Positions 55,130 to 64,000 are shown, counted from the stretch's first letter. The stretch: 64,000 nt of DNA from Rheum nobile (GCA_027886185.1 WOAB01000859.1:124001-188000); one strand, 5' to 3'. Program-made: numbers and translations. The notes: a model not told the origin generated them from the letters alone.

Positions 55130-55732
55130 TGATAGCAACATGAATGTGATAATTAAGCAAAGGCCTCCAAGGAAGAGGCTCAAGCAAAGGGTGAAGTCTT
55201 GTGCAAGTTCGAAATTGGTACTTCTCGTTTGGTTATGGACAGTCTTCGGTAAAACGGCCATAACTATGGCTAAAAAATTGATCTCGATATGATTCAACAT
55301 GCGTTGGAAAGCTAATTCAAATATATACAACTTCATGAATTAAGTCGAATCAATATTCCAACAAGAGGATGGTCAAAATCGAGTTTTACTGAGAGGTGTG
55401 CAATTTCTAACGGGAATTATTCACTTTCCTTAATTAGGTTCTATTAGATATAGTTTAATCCGTTTTTCCTTGTTTGATTTTTATTATTTCCATAATTTTT
55501 ATTTAGTTTATTATTTATTTAGGATTAGATAAGAAGAATTAGGATCCAAGATTGTTTGGTTTCCTAATTGCTTCTTTAGCAAGATCTTATCTTTTATCTA
55601 GTTTTCTTATCTTTCGCATTAGGTGGTTTTCTTATTTTGCAAGGTTATAGGCCACGAAATTGTGTTATATAAACACTACTTATGTCATTAATAAGATCAT
55701 GTTGATTTGAGTTGTTAAGTTGAGTTATCTCC
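55130..55732 (+). repeat. array LTR6, truncated by an Athila-type LTR
   Basis: Matches LTR5 from its start to AGTTATCTCC, then the sequence changes to TGATAGGTGTC of the next element. Confidence 0.8.
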
Positions 55733-56998
55733 TGATAGGTGTCATTTCATGCACCTTAACTAGTGATTATTAGCATGATTTAGATGGAGTTTCGGTATAG
55801 ATTTAGGCTAAGTCTGTAATCCAGAAGAAGGGTTGAGAAGTGAAGGTATCACAGGATTTACAGCTTAATGAAGGATGGAGAAGATGGAGGAGAAGATCTG
55901 CTTAAGACTCATGGAGGAAGGCTACCATCACTTGGTAGTACAGAAGAGCAGAAGATGAAGACTTGAAGAAGCTGTACTTTACCGCCCCGCGCCAAAAGCC
56001 ACCGCGACCCGGCGGTGGATCTCAGAGAAGGCAACCCAGCGAAGCCGCTGCCCCGCGGTGGATGTAGACGCCTCGCGGCCAGCGGAGATTTGTTTCCCAT
56101 TTTGCATTTTCGGATCACCCATTTTTATTATTTTATTCCATTTATTATTATTGTTAGGTTTAGCTTATTTTTCCTTTCCCTATTTAATGTCTTTTCTAGG
56201 CCTTAGATAGGGGACTCCCTCATTTTCATTTCTATCTCTAGGGTTTGAACGATTGGAGAACTAAACACATTTGTTTCGCTAGACAATTGAAGCATTGCTA
56301 TGGATTGGTTGTGAGATTTATATTCCTTGTTCTTTATCTTATTAAGTTGGTTTAATTCTCTTGAGCATATTGTCTATTGGTTTTTGTTGATTTATCTAGC
56401 GTAGCTAACTAGGTTTATCGACATTTATCATAGTGCTAGGATTTGCATATAGTGGAATGCGAGTGCATATCTAGTAGCAAACACAATTGTTACATATAGT
56501 GGAATACGAGTGTGCAATTGTGAGAGAGAGTTATTTGCATGTTAAATAGTAAGGTTTTCTTCTTTTTGCATGTATCTTATATCCTTGTTTGAATGCTATT
56601 GCTTTATTGATAGTAAGGTTTTCTTCTATTGATATTGTGGTAAGTGTTGCCAACAACTGTCTGAATTGATAGTTAATTATGATCAGGATGGGAACGACTA
56701 TAAGATTGTGAAAAGAACTTGGAACAATAGTTATCAGTGATCAACCTGTTTCATCTGCAGTGTGGATATTTGTCTAGTGGAATACTTCCACACATCATAC
56801 TTATTCTTTCTCTAAAGCTTAAATCATTGTTACTCTGCGATCACACAAAACCCCCCTTTGTTACTTGTCAGTCATACGTCTTTTGCATACAGATAACCGA
56901 CTCCCTGTGGGATCGACCCTAACTTGCTTGCTATACTCTTTAGTAGGTGATTTAGGATTGCTTTGACAAGAAAACGACACCGGTTTCCGGCCTTGTCA
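55733..56998 (+). repeat. 5' LTR of that element (1266 bp)
   Basis: TGATAGGTGTC to GGCCTTGTCA. A stem-loop cluster lies at 55982-56080, including CCACCGC-GACCCG-GCGGTGG at 55999-56018. A TATTTAAT box is at 56181-56188 and GGGATCGACCCT near the end. It is homologous in plan, and in its 3' half in sequence, to the LTR at 39676. Confidence 0.85.
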
Positions 56999-57002
56999 AA
57001 TT

Positions 57003-57020
57003 TGGCGCCGTTGCCGGGGA
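57003..57020 (+). other. primer-binding site (tRNA-Asp)
   Basis: TGGCGCCGTTGCCGGGGA, four bases after the LTR. Confidence 0.9.
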
Positions 57021-57074
57021 GTCAAATACTCTGTTTGTGATTATTTGTGATTGACTGCGGTGTGGATCTATCTT

Positions 57075-57527
57075 ACGGTCCGCACTTTTGCTACTGATTC
57101 GCTACTTGTTGAAGTTGATACAGAGACAGGTACGAATGACTCAGACACTCCGACAGCTGACTGCGCCAGATCTGATACAGCAGCCATTGGCTGTAATCAT
57201 TCCACCCCTTGCGGATGGTGTGACATTTGAGCTCAGAACAGGAGTGATACGGTTGCTCCCGAGATACCATGGACGAAGTGGAGAAGACCCCATCCAAAAC
57301 TTGGGTAAATTCCACAATGTCATTATGAGCATTAAACCAGCTGACGTCACTGAAGATCAAATTAAAATGAGAGCCTTCGGGTTCACTCTTAAGGACGATG
57401 CTGAAGACTGGTACTATCATCTGCCTGGCGGAAGCATAGATTCATGGGCTAAGCTACATAAGGCCTTCCTCGCACAATATTTCCCAACCAAGATGGCCAA
57501 CACCTTGAAAAGGGCGATTGCCAGTAT
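57075..57527 (+). pseudogene. Athila-type gag, N-terminal fragment
   Basis: The position of the start codon in the related gag (41171) reads ACG here (57075-57077), and part of the N-terminus is missing. The good frame begins at about 57136 (MTQTLRQLTAPDLIQQPLAV). It continues with RYHGRSGEDPIQNLGKFHNV, MRAFGFTLKDDAEDWYYHLP and LHKAFLAQYFP. It is cut within LKRAIASI by the insertion at 57528. In the related element this gag carries on for another 180 codons. It is useful as an intact reference for one of the stops there: LRQLTAPD has Gln where 41318 has TAG. Confidence 0.8.
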
Positions 57528-58769
57528 TGATAACAAGAATTTGCCGTTCTAATTCCTACTATGCAAAGTATCCAAACAAACCCTAAAACGTAGTCCTAGG
57601 TAAGTAAGGGTCGAATCCGCAGGGAAACAAAGTCTATCGCAATATGCAATATGTATGTCAATTTAAAGCAACCAAAGGGGGGTTTTGTTGGTTTCTTTTA
57701 GTAGCCAAGCATGCAAATGGTAAATAAGCAACTAAAGGTGATGAAATCAGTTATTGGGAAAACACTCAGTCAAACAATATCCACTATTCGAATGACAAGT
57801 TGATCATAGATACTATTCAAAATCGCATGCAATGGTAATTCCAATTCCTTTTCAGATGTAACTAATAGCACAACCAGATACTATTAGAACTAACTAATTA
57901 AACAACCCTGAAACTATCAAGATTCAGTTTAACAGCAGCCTTACGGATAGGAATATAGTTAGATACAACCCTAGAATAAAACAACCAGTTTTTATCCTAG
58001 AATGTAAATCAATTCTCTTTTGCATAAGATTAGCACAACCAGTTACTAACACGATGCAGTTGCTACTATGGAATAGATATGCTCAACCAGTAACAATCTA
58101 AACCTAGCAATAGATAAATAACGAAAAACCCTAGTTGATCAGACTAGAAATTATCAATATCAATCTTAAGAAATCAAACAAGAGAAGAGATAAAAACCAT
58201 GCAATAGATTAGGAATAAGAATCTCACAACTGAATCACACGAAAAGCTTCAATGTCTGACTAAGCAAGAGAGGCTTAGTTCGTCATAGCAAGAGAATACG
58301 TAGAATAAGAAATTAGGGTTCCGAGATAGAAGAAACAAGTTTTCTCAACCCTTAAATACCAAAGGAAAATAATCTGAAATTATCCTAAAAAGAAAAAATA
58401 AAAACCTAATAAAGTAATACAAAATACATCTGAAAAGGCAATCGGCTCGGCGATGCTTCCATCGGCGGCGGCCGCTGCTTCTCCCACGGCGATCGCCGTA
58501 AATGCGGCGGGCGCCGCAATTAAACGGCGGTCGCCGTTTCCAGGTCGTAGCTAAGGTCTCTCCAGGGCAATTAACGGCGGTCGCTGTTTCTTCCGCGGCG
58601 GTCTCCGCAATTCTGTTTCTTCATCCTTCGCTCCTCAGCTCCTAAGGCTCCAAAAACGCAACTTCCGCACCTCCTCGCCAAGTCTCCAAATCACCTCCAA
58701 AGCAACCTAAAACACCACTAAAACCATGTCAAAACTCCGTCAATACACACAACATAATCGTGTGTATCA
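57528..58769 (-). repeat. 3' LTR of the Athila-type element (1242 bp)
   Basis: TGATACACAC (58769) to TTGTTATCA (57528) in minus sense. It has a stem-loop cluster (58615-58447) and a TATTTAAG box (58358-58351). Same family as the solo LTR at 2425-3622. Confidence 0.9.
58447..58615 (-). repeat. GC-rich stem-loop cluster in Athila LTR
   Basis: ACGGC-GATC-GCCGT, TGCGGC-GGGC-GCCGCA (58503-58518), AAACGGC-GGTC-GCCGTTT (58522-58539) and AACGGC-GGTC-GCTGTT (one G:T). The second differs from its homologue near 3375-3395 (loop region GGTCAC versus GGGCGC) while staying self-complementary. Confidence 0.8.
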
Positions 58770-59553
58770 AACTCCCCCACACTTGAATCTCTACTCGTCT
58801 CGAGTGGATAGAGAACTACCACCCATTACCAATGAAGCACCTAGATCATCAACATGTAAAGAAGCTTGCAACTAAGAGTAAAAGCATCTACATGAAAGCT
58901 CAACATCCCTCAACCAACCGACCACAACACAATTACACCCTCAACTCCAGCATCGTAATCAACACAACATCAACACAAGCACACAACAATAACAATATAC
59001 TCCTCAGCAGCAAACATGACACACATCCAAGCTTAAGGGCAAGCAGAATACTTCCCCCAAGCTTATCCCGGTCATCCAAAAATGTAAGTAGCCACTAGTC
59101 CTAACCTCCATCTATGACTCCTTATGTCTCCCAAAGTGACCTACCCGACAATCCTTCTTTGTCTCCTCTTCTTATGTCGCCCCGCCGGTAAAATGAGATC
59201 CTAGAAACCACTCCTCTTCTTTTCACTCATTTTGCCTAGGAGACCTTTCGGGTTTTCATCCTAGCCACTCATTTCATTTTATCATAGATGGACTCACTGC
59301 CTCACATCACTCTGAATCCACTTTTGCCCAGGCCTAATGCCTGTCGGATTACCTGCTTTTTACCTGGACTGCCCTTTCGGGTTTTCAGTCCATCCCAGGA
59401 TTTTTATTTGCCTTTTTTCATTTTGTGGCTCTTTTTTTTTTTAATGAGATAAAAGCAATACATAAGTACATAATCACCTCCCCCACACTTAAAATAAGCA
59501 TTGTCCTCAATGAAATCAGACATAATAAAAGGGGGGAAGGAAAGAATGTACAA
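58770..59553 (-). other. 3' UTR end of the Athila-type element with PPT and hairpins
   Basis: The PPT lies next to the LTR (rc AAGTGTGGGGGAGTT, 58784-58770). A second, similar tract follows TTGAGGACAATG (rc near 59522-59485: TTTAAGTGTGGGGGAGG). CCC-GAAA-GGG hairpins lie at 59381-59372 and 59252-59244. The plus-strand frame at 58832 is a composition artefact. Confidence 0.65.
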
Positions 59554-61044
59554 CTACTGCTGCTGCGGTGGAAAGTCTGGATACTTGGAACCCATGAAAA
59601 GGTTCCACTGCCTCATCTGCTCCTCCATTGCATGGATGTCTTGGGCCTGCGTCGCGTAATGATCCCTTGACTCCTGGCGGAAGTCAATGAACTCGTGGTG
59701 ATACCCAGCGAGGTCCGACTGAATGGACCGCTGGCGCGTGTCAATGTCCTGGACCATCTCCCACATCTGCCGCTGATAGTCTCCACGCGGCACAGCAGTA
59801 GCGGCAGCCTGCACCTCAGGCATAGCGGTATCCTCATCATCATCCTCATCATCACTGTCATCATCACCCTCATCAGGCTATGCCTCATGGACAGCAGAAG
59901 AACCAGCGACGGAACGGCCTGCAGCTGAACCACCACCAGCTCCCACACGGTGTCGGCGCACATCAAAATCCCTGTAGCGTGGGCCACAGGTCACCTCAAA
60001 GGGGAAAGGGATGGGGATCCGGTAACAGCCCCGCGAACCATACAGCCAGAACTTTGGGTTCGACCCGATCCCAGACACAACAGTGGACGTCTTGAGTTGC
60101 CTCCAATCATATCTAAAGGCAGCAGAGAGCTGCTGGGAAGGGTCGTGCTGCTCGAGGCCCAGGTGACGGCCGATCAGAGTAATCATGCCCCCAATGACAA
60201 TCTTGTGCTTCTTGTTCTCCTGAAATTTCCTGCAGGAAGCAATAAAGTGGGAGCGCCAACTCCACACTAAGGGGCACTCCGGGGTCATACTCCACACCGC
60301 GTACAAGTCATCGTATGGGACCTTGTTTAACTCGGACTGGCCATGGAAGGCCATCCGCACTACCTTGTGAGCTAGTCGCAAGCCCGGATGCGATCACTTG
60401 TAGTTATATTCTCCTCCCTGCGGGTCAAATATATCAGTCCCTGTAGAGTGATACCAAAAAGTAAAGAACTCGTTGGCGTCCGCCCATGCCCTCTCAGAAG
60501 ATGGTGGCCTGGTAATCCCAAGCGCTGTGTCAAGGTCCGCATAGGACATCGAATGCCTGCTGTCATCTAGACTGAATGTAATATTTTCCGTATCACAATG
60601 ATTCTCAAAACTAGCCAGGAAGTCCACAGTCCAGACAGGGAAGGTGGGTGCCGCTAAGTGGTAGAAACCACCCAACCCGCCTTTAACAAAGAGCTGTTGC
60701 GTGCATTCATAAATCTTCAATTCCCGCATGGTCTCTGGGTCGAAGAATAATGTAGACTGGAACTCCTTATCCAGTATAAACCTCCGACGGGACTCCTCAA
60801 CCCCCGATGATTTCTTACGAGAGGCCTCACCCCCCGATGATTTCTTACGAGACGAGAATGTGCGTTTCAACAGTCCAGACATCACAAATATAGACAGCAA
60901 CACAATCAAAATCAGAAGCAGGGCAAAGAAATCACCAGAACGCGAGGAAACGACGGTCGCCGCGCGGAATACGGCGGTCACTGCTAGGAGCGGCGGTCGC
61001 TGCGATGAATACGGCGGTCGCCGTGAGCAAAATTCCGCAGCCAC
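59554..61044 (-). pseudogene. Athila-type extra ORF downstream of integrase, two nonsense codons
   Basis: One frame of 497 codons from ATG at 61044 (MAAEFCSRRPPYSSQRPP) to 59554, with TGA at 60394-60396 and TAG at 59878-59880. There is a hydrophobic segment at about residues 40-55 (FFALLLILIVLLSIFV). The main domain (LDKEFQSTLFFDPETMRELK, DLDTALGI, LRLAHKVVRMAFHGQSELNK, CPLVWSWRSHFIASCRKF) looks like the plant ATHILA ORF family (Pfam PF03078, by recall). An acidic Asp-rich stretch and a C-terminal charged helix follow. The position is where envelope-like genes are sometimes claimed. I see a membrane segment but no signal or cleavage site. The first ~35 codons read through stem-loop repeats. 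Confidence 0.65.
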
Positions 61045-61130
61045 GTCAGATCTGGACAGCGGCGGTCGCCGGGTGGGTTGTGGCTTGCAGCGGGCTGGCG
61101 GCGGGGGGGCTCCTGGTGCGGCGATCGCTG
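60968..61130 (-). repeat. stem-loop cluster at the start of the Athila extra ORF
   Basis: ACGGC-GGTC-GCCGT (61011-61024) and related GCGGCGGTCGCTGC, AGCGGCGGTCGCCG and GCGGCGATCGCTG words. Part lies in the first codons of the ORF (61044 leftward) and part upstream. Confidence 0.65.
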
Positions 61131-61249
61131 GAATTTGGGGGGGGGGCTAGGGTTTGAGAGGTTCGGTAAGGGGGAGAGAGAGTGGGTAGGGGGAGTTTGA
61201 TAGGTAGGGGTGGGGTTGGGTTATTTTACAGATCGGGGGGGTCTACTTT

Positions 61250-61465
61250 TTTTTTTTTTTTTTGGTGGCTTTTACCCCCGTTTGGTTTTAACGGGTTTCA
61301 TTTTATGCCTTTTGCACCCCGTTTAAGGTGTTTTCGGGGTCCTTTTTTTTATCTGATTTTTGACTTTTTCTCCCCGTTTAAGGTCTTTTCGGGGGTTTTA
61401 TTTTTGTCTTTTGCGTCCCGTTTAGGTTTTTTTCGGGGCCCATATTTTTTTTTTTTTTTTAAACA
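61250..61465 (-). repeat. tandem T-rich hairpin units
   Basis: Four imperfect units of about 45-57 bp on the plus strand, each CCCCGTTTAAGG-TNTTTT-CGGGG followed by a T-run and TTTTG. On the element's own strand this reads CCCCG-AAAA...CGGGG, a short hairpin in an A-rich context. Bounded by T-runs of about 20 bases. Confidence 0.55.
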
Positions 61466-61489
61466 AGGGATAGTAGTCGAACCTGAACC

Positions 61490-61668
61490 GGCGGCGATCG
61501 TTGTATTAAAACGGCGGTCGCTGTCATTTTGCTGCAAACAACGTGAGTGAGGAAGGAGAAAACGGCGGGCGCCGTGGAGAGGGCGGCGGTCGCCGTTTTC
61601 ATGTCGTAGGTAGCTCCCTTGGTTGAGCAATTAACGGCGATCGCCGTAATGAAGCGGCGGTCGCCGTA
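61490..61668 (-). repeat. stem-loop cassette in Athila 3' UTR, copy of the LTR cassette
   Basis: It contains ACGGC-GGGC-GCCGT, GGCGGTCGCC, TTACGGC-GATC-GCCGTTAA-like and ACGGC-type copies. The order AAAACGGC..GCCGTTTTCATGTCGTAG...GCAATTAACGGCGATCGCCGTAAT parallels the LTR cassettes at 3395-3470 and 58520-58590, including the spacer. Confidence 0.7.
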
Positions 61669-61842
61669 AACACCTTCTTCATTTTTCTCACGTCCCTACA
61701 GGTGAGTTCGACACAAAATGCAAAAACAAAAGGAAAACAACTAAAAGTGATTAAGGGAAAGGGAAAGAAACTACCTAATCATTGGGTTGCCTCCCGAGAA
61801 GCGCTATAGTTAACGTCGTGGCTCGACCTCATTCTGGCTCAA

Positions 61843-64000
61843 TCACGTTTCAGCTTCGGGTTTCTTCAGGAACGCCTCTTCAATGGTGTCCTTGGTAAAA
61901 CCTCCATGGTATTTCTTCACTCTTTGCCCATTCACCTTGAACAAAGTCTGCACTGCCGAATCAAACAGCTCTATGGCACCATGTGGGAAGACTTTGGCCA
62001 CATAATATGGTCCTGCCCAGCGCGATCTCAGCTTGCCTGGGAAAAGTCTAAGGCGTGACTGAAATAAGAGGACTTTGTCTCCAACTTTGAAGTCCTTCCT
62101 CACTATGTTCTTGTCATGCCAGGCCTTAGTCCTTTCCTTGTAGTGAGTGGCATTGTCATAAGCCTCGATCCTAGCTTCCTCTAGCTCTTGCAATTGTAAC
62201 TTACGAAGCTCTCCAACATCATCCAATTTCATGCTACAATTCTTGACAACCCAATATGCCTTGTGTTCTAGCTCTACTGGAAGGTGACAAGCCTTACCAA
62301 ACACCAACCGAAAGGGAGACATACCAATCGGTGTCTTGTAAGCTGTCCTGTATGCCCACAGTGCATCGTCAAACCTCAAACTCCAGTCTTTTCTATTGGG
62401 AGACACCGTCTTCTCCAAGATGGACTTTATCTCCCGATTGGACACTTCAGCTTGCCCGTTCGTTTGAGGGTGATAGGCGGTAGAAACTCTCTGCGTGACA
62501 TGATATTTCTTTAACAGTGCAGTGATTGTCCTGTTGTAGAAGTGAGTTCCTCTATCACTGATGAGAGCTTTTGGCACTCCAAACCTGGTAAATATGTTGG
62601 ACTTCAAGAAATCTGCAACAACTTTAGCATCATCAGTCCTGGTGGCCTTCGCTTCCACCCACTTGGAAACGTAGTCCACCGCAAGCAAGATATATATGTT
62701 ACCACAAGAGGTAGGAAACGGTTCTATGAAGTCAATACCCCAAACATCGAAGATTTCACAGAAAATCAACCATGTTTGTGGCATCTCATCCCTATGAGAT
62801 ATATTTCCAACCCGTTGACACTTGTCACAGGATTTACAGTGGTTGTGCGCATCCTTGAAGATGGAAGGCCACCAAAATCCTGCTTCAAGTACCTTCCTTG
62901 CGGTTCTTTGTACCCCAAAGTGTCCACCACATGCCTCAGAATGACAAAAAGTAAGGAGAGAATTTACCTCATTTTCTGGGATGCACCTACGAATTACCTG
63001 GTCAGAATAATGTTTCCATAGGTAGGGGTCGTCCTAGACAAAGGATCTGGCTGAACTGCGCAGCCTGTCCCTCTGAGCCTTGTTGAAGGGCGGAGGGAAT
63101 TCACCTGTTGTGAGGAAATTCACCAAATCAGCATACCAAGGCTCTACGATAGTCAGCCTGAATAGAGACTCATCAGGGAATCTCGTCTGGATCTGAGGCT
63201 GTGGGGTGCTATCTTCCTGGACAATTCGGCTGAGATGGTCAGCAACAAGATTCTCAACACCCTTCTTGTCCTTGATCTCCACATCAAACTCGCTGAGTAA
63301 TGAGATCCACCGGATCAGCCGTGGCTTGGCTTCCTTCTTCGTCATGAGATAGCACAGAGCAGCATGGTCGGAGTAGACAAAGACCTTTGTACCAAGCAGG
63401 TACTGCCTGAACTTCTCAAGAGCAAACACCACAGCAAGCATCTCCTTCTCTGTGGTGGAGTAATTCCTCTGCGCACCATTCAGCGTCATAGAAGCATACT
63501 GGATCACATAGGGAGCTCTACCATCCTTTTGGCCTAGCACGGCCCCCATAGCATAGTCACTGGCATCGCACATGATCTCAAAGGGCTTAGACCAATCAAG
63601 AGCCTGAATAATTGGGGCACTTGTCAGGCGAGCCTTCAGTTCATCAAAGGCTGCCCGACACTCAGCTGTAAACTCAAATCCCATCTCCTTCTTCAGCAGG
63701 TCACACAGGGGTGAAGAGATCTTGGAGAAGTCTTTAATGAACCTGCGATAGAAACATGCATGGCCAAAAAAGGAACGAACTTCGCGCACATTAGTAGGAT
63801 AGGGTAAAGACTGAATTACTTCAATATTTGCCTTATCGACCTCAATACCCCTAGATGACACAATATGACCCAAGACAATGCCCTGCTCAACCATAAAGTG
63901 ATACTTCTCAGAATTCAGCACTAAATTGGTGTCAACACACCTTGCAAGCACAAGTGATAGATGGTTCAAGCATGCATCAAAATTGTCACCATATACAGTA
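61843..64000 (-). pseudogene. Athila-type pol: RT end, RNase H and integrase, one nonsense codon
   Basis: One frame from the window edge to TAA before 61843, broken once by TAG at 63034-63036. The RT end has VYGDNFDACLNHL just after where the catalytic DD box would be, beyond the window. RNase H has CDASDYAMGAVLG, STTEKEMLAVVFAL, VYSDHAALCYL and NLVADHLSR, so the catalytic acids are present. Integrase has an HHCC finger (CHSEACGGHFG ... HCKSCDKCQR), then WGIDF, SDRGTHF and NREIKS (Asp, Asp, Glu all present). The C-terminal part reads DKVLLFQSRLRLFPGKLRSR, WAGPY and GGFTKDTIEEAFLKKPEAET. There is no chromodomain. A single point change separates it from an open frame. Confidence 0.85.

Larger units (their letters stand above)
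46845..55732 (+). mobile_element. tandem array of a small non-autonomous LTR element: 6 LTRs, 5 internal regions
   Basis: Alternating LTRs (about 0.9 kb) and internal regions (about 0.86 kb): LTR1 46845-47618 (5' end missing), LTR2 48490-49653, LTR3 50516-51354, LTR4 52219-52788 (3' end missing), LTR5 53366-54267, LTR6 55130-55732 (3' end missing). LTRs run from TGATAGCAAC to CGTTCGCATCA. Each complete internal region has a tRNA-iMet PBS, one coiled-coil ORF and the purine tract AGAAGGGGAGAT. There is no protease, RT or integrase. Repeated unequal LTR recombination is the simplest origin. The array begins inside the copia 3' end and is cut by the Athila-type LTR at 55733. Confidence 0.85.
55733..57527 (+). 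mobile_element. Athila-type element, 5' LTR and gag start only
   Basis: The LTR (55733-56998), tRNA-Asp PBS (57003-57020) and first part of gag are present. The rest is cut by the minus-strand Athila-type LTR beginning at 57528. Whether the remaining body lies beyond the window, on the far side of that insertion, cannot be seen. Confidence 0.85.
57528..64000 (-). mobile_element. Athila-type Ty3/gypsy element, 3' part
   Basis: Minus-strand order from the right edge is RT end, RNase H, integrase, 3' UTR with stem-loops, an extra ORF, more 3' UTR with PPT, and the 3' LTR (58769-57528). This order, with an additional ORF between integrase and the LTR, is typical of Athila. The 5' half lies beyond 64000. 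The insertion point is inside the gag at 57527; the other target duplication is out of view. Confidence 0.85.

Noticed and set aside
57003..57020. tRNA-like sequence TGGCGCCGTTGCCGGGGA as a tRNA gene
   Set aside because: It is only the 18-base primer complement next to an LTR; no tRNA body or cloverleaf follows.
59554..61044. Athila extra ORF as a true viral envelope gene
   Set aside because: It has one hydrophobic segment but no signal peptide, cleavage site or fusion peptide. It fits the plant Athila ORF family better.

Overview
This window is plant nuclear DNA made almost entirely of nested and decayed transposable elements. I find no host gene that I can defend, no rRNA or tRNA gene, and nothing bacterial or organellar. 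The evidence for a flowering plant is the set of repeat families. There are Ty3/gypsy elements of the Tekay-like chromovirus, Athila and Tat types and a Ty1/copia element. Their primer-binding sites match plant initiator tRNA-Met and tRNA-Asp. There are also Mutator-like elements, a Stowaway MITE and AT-rich spacers. I cannot name the species.

Layout. 1-7532: 5' part of a minus-strand Tekay-like element (2.3-kb LTR, PBS, acidic leader ORF, gag-pro-RT), with an Athila solo LTR inserted in gag. 7533-12512: AT-rich spacer with a degenerate GRF zinc-finger reading frame, a 5' Mutator fragment and MITE-like pieces. 12513-25202: a minus-strand Tat-type element, heavily rearranged. It carries an opposite-strand gene (15.8-18.1 kb), a ~60-bp minisatellite, a solo LTR and a compound insertion of Tekay and Athila LTR pieces that splits RNase H from integrase. 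25203-27556: Mutator fragment and AT-rich spacer. 27557-46844: one old copia element that received three insertions: a Mutator element in its leader (29357-31675), a deleted Tekay element in RT (35562-39304) and a gag-pro-only Athila-type element in its last codons (39676-46711). The two retroelement insertions have 5-bp target duplications and the Mutator element a 10-bp one. 46845-55732: a tandem array of six LTRs and five short internal regions of a small non-autonomous retroelement that encodes a coiled-coil protein. 55733-64000: an Athila-type LTR plus gag start, broken by a minus-strand Athila-type element whose 3' LTR, extra ORF, integrase and RNase H run off the right edge.

Most notable observation. 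Six otherwise different LTR-retroelement groups here carry clusters of a short GC-rich stem-loop. It is an inverted repeat of 5-9 bp around a loop usually reading GACC, GGTC, ACCC or GGGT. Stem bases change between copies in a compensating way. In five LTR groups the cluster lies roughly 100-140 bp upstream of a TATA-like box. It also occurs inside coding sequence and 3' UTRs. In one Tekay-type LTR the same position holds a different palindromic repeat. A second candidate RNA structure, paired hairpins with CCC-GAAA-GGG tips, is conserved with compensating changes in the 3' UTRs of two Athila-type elements.

How the parts work together: the autonomous-type elements supply, or once supplied, RT and integrase. 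The gag-pro-only element and the array family lack these enzymes and would need them in trans. Nearly all coding regions carry nonsense changes, and most of these are readable as C-to-T or G-to-A transitions.
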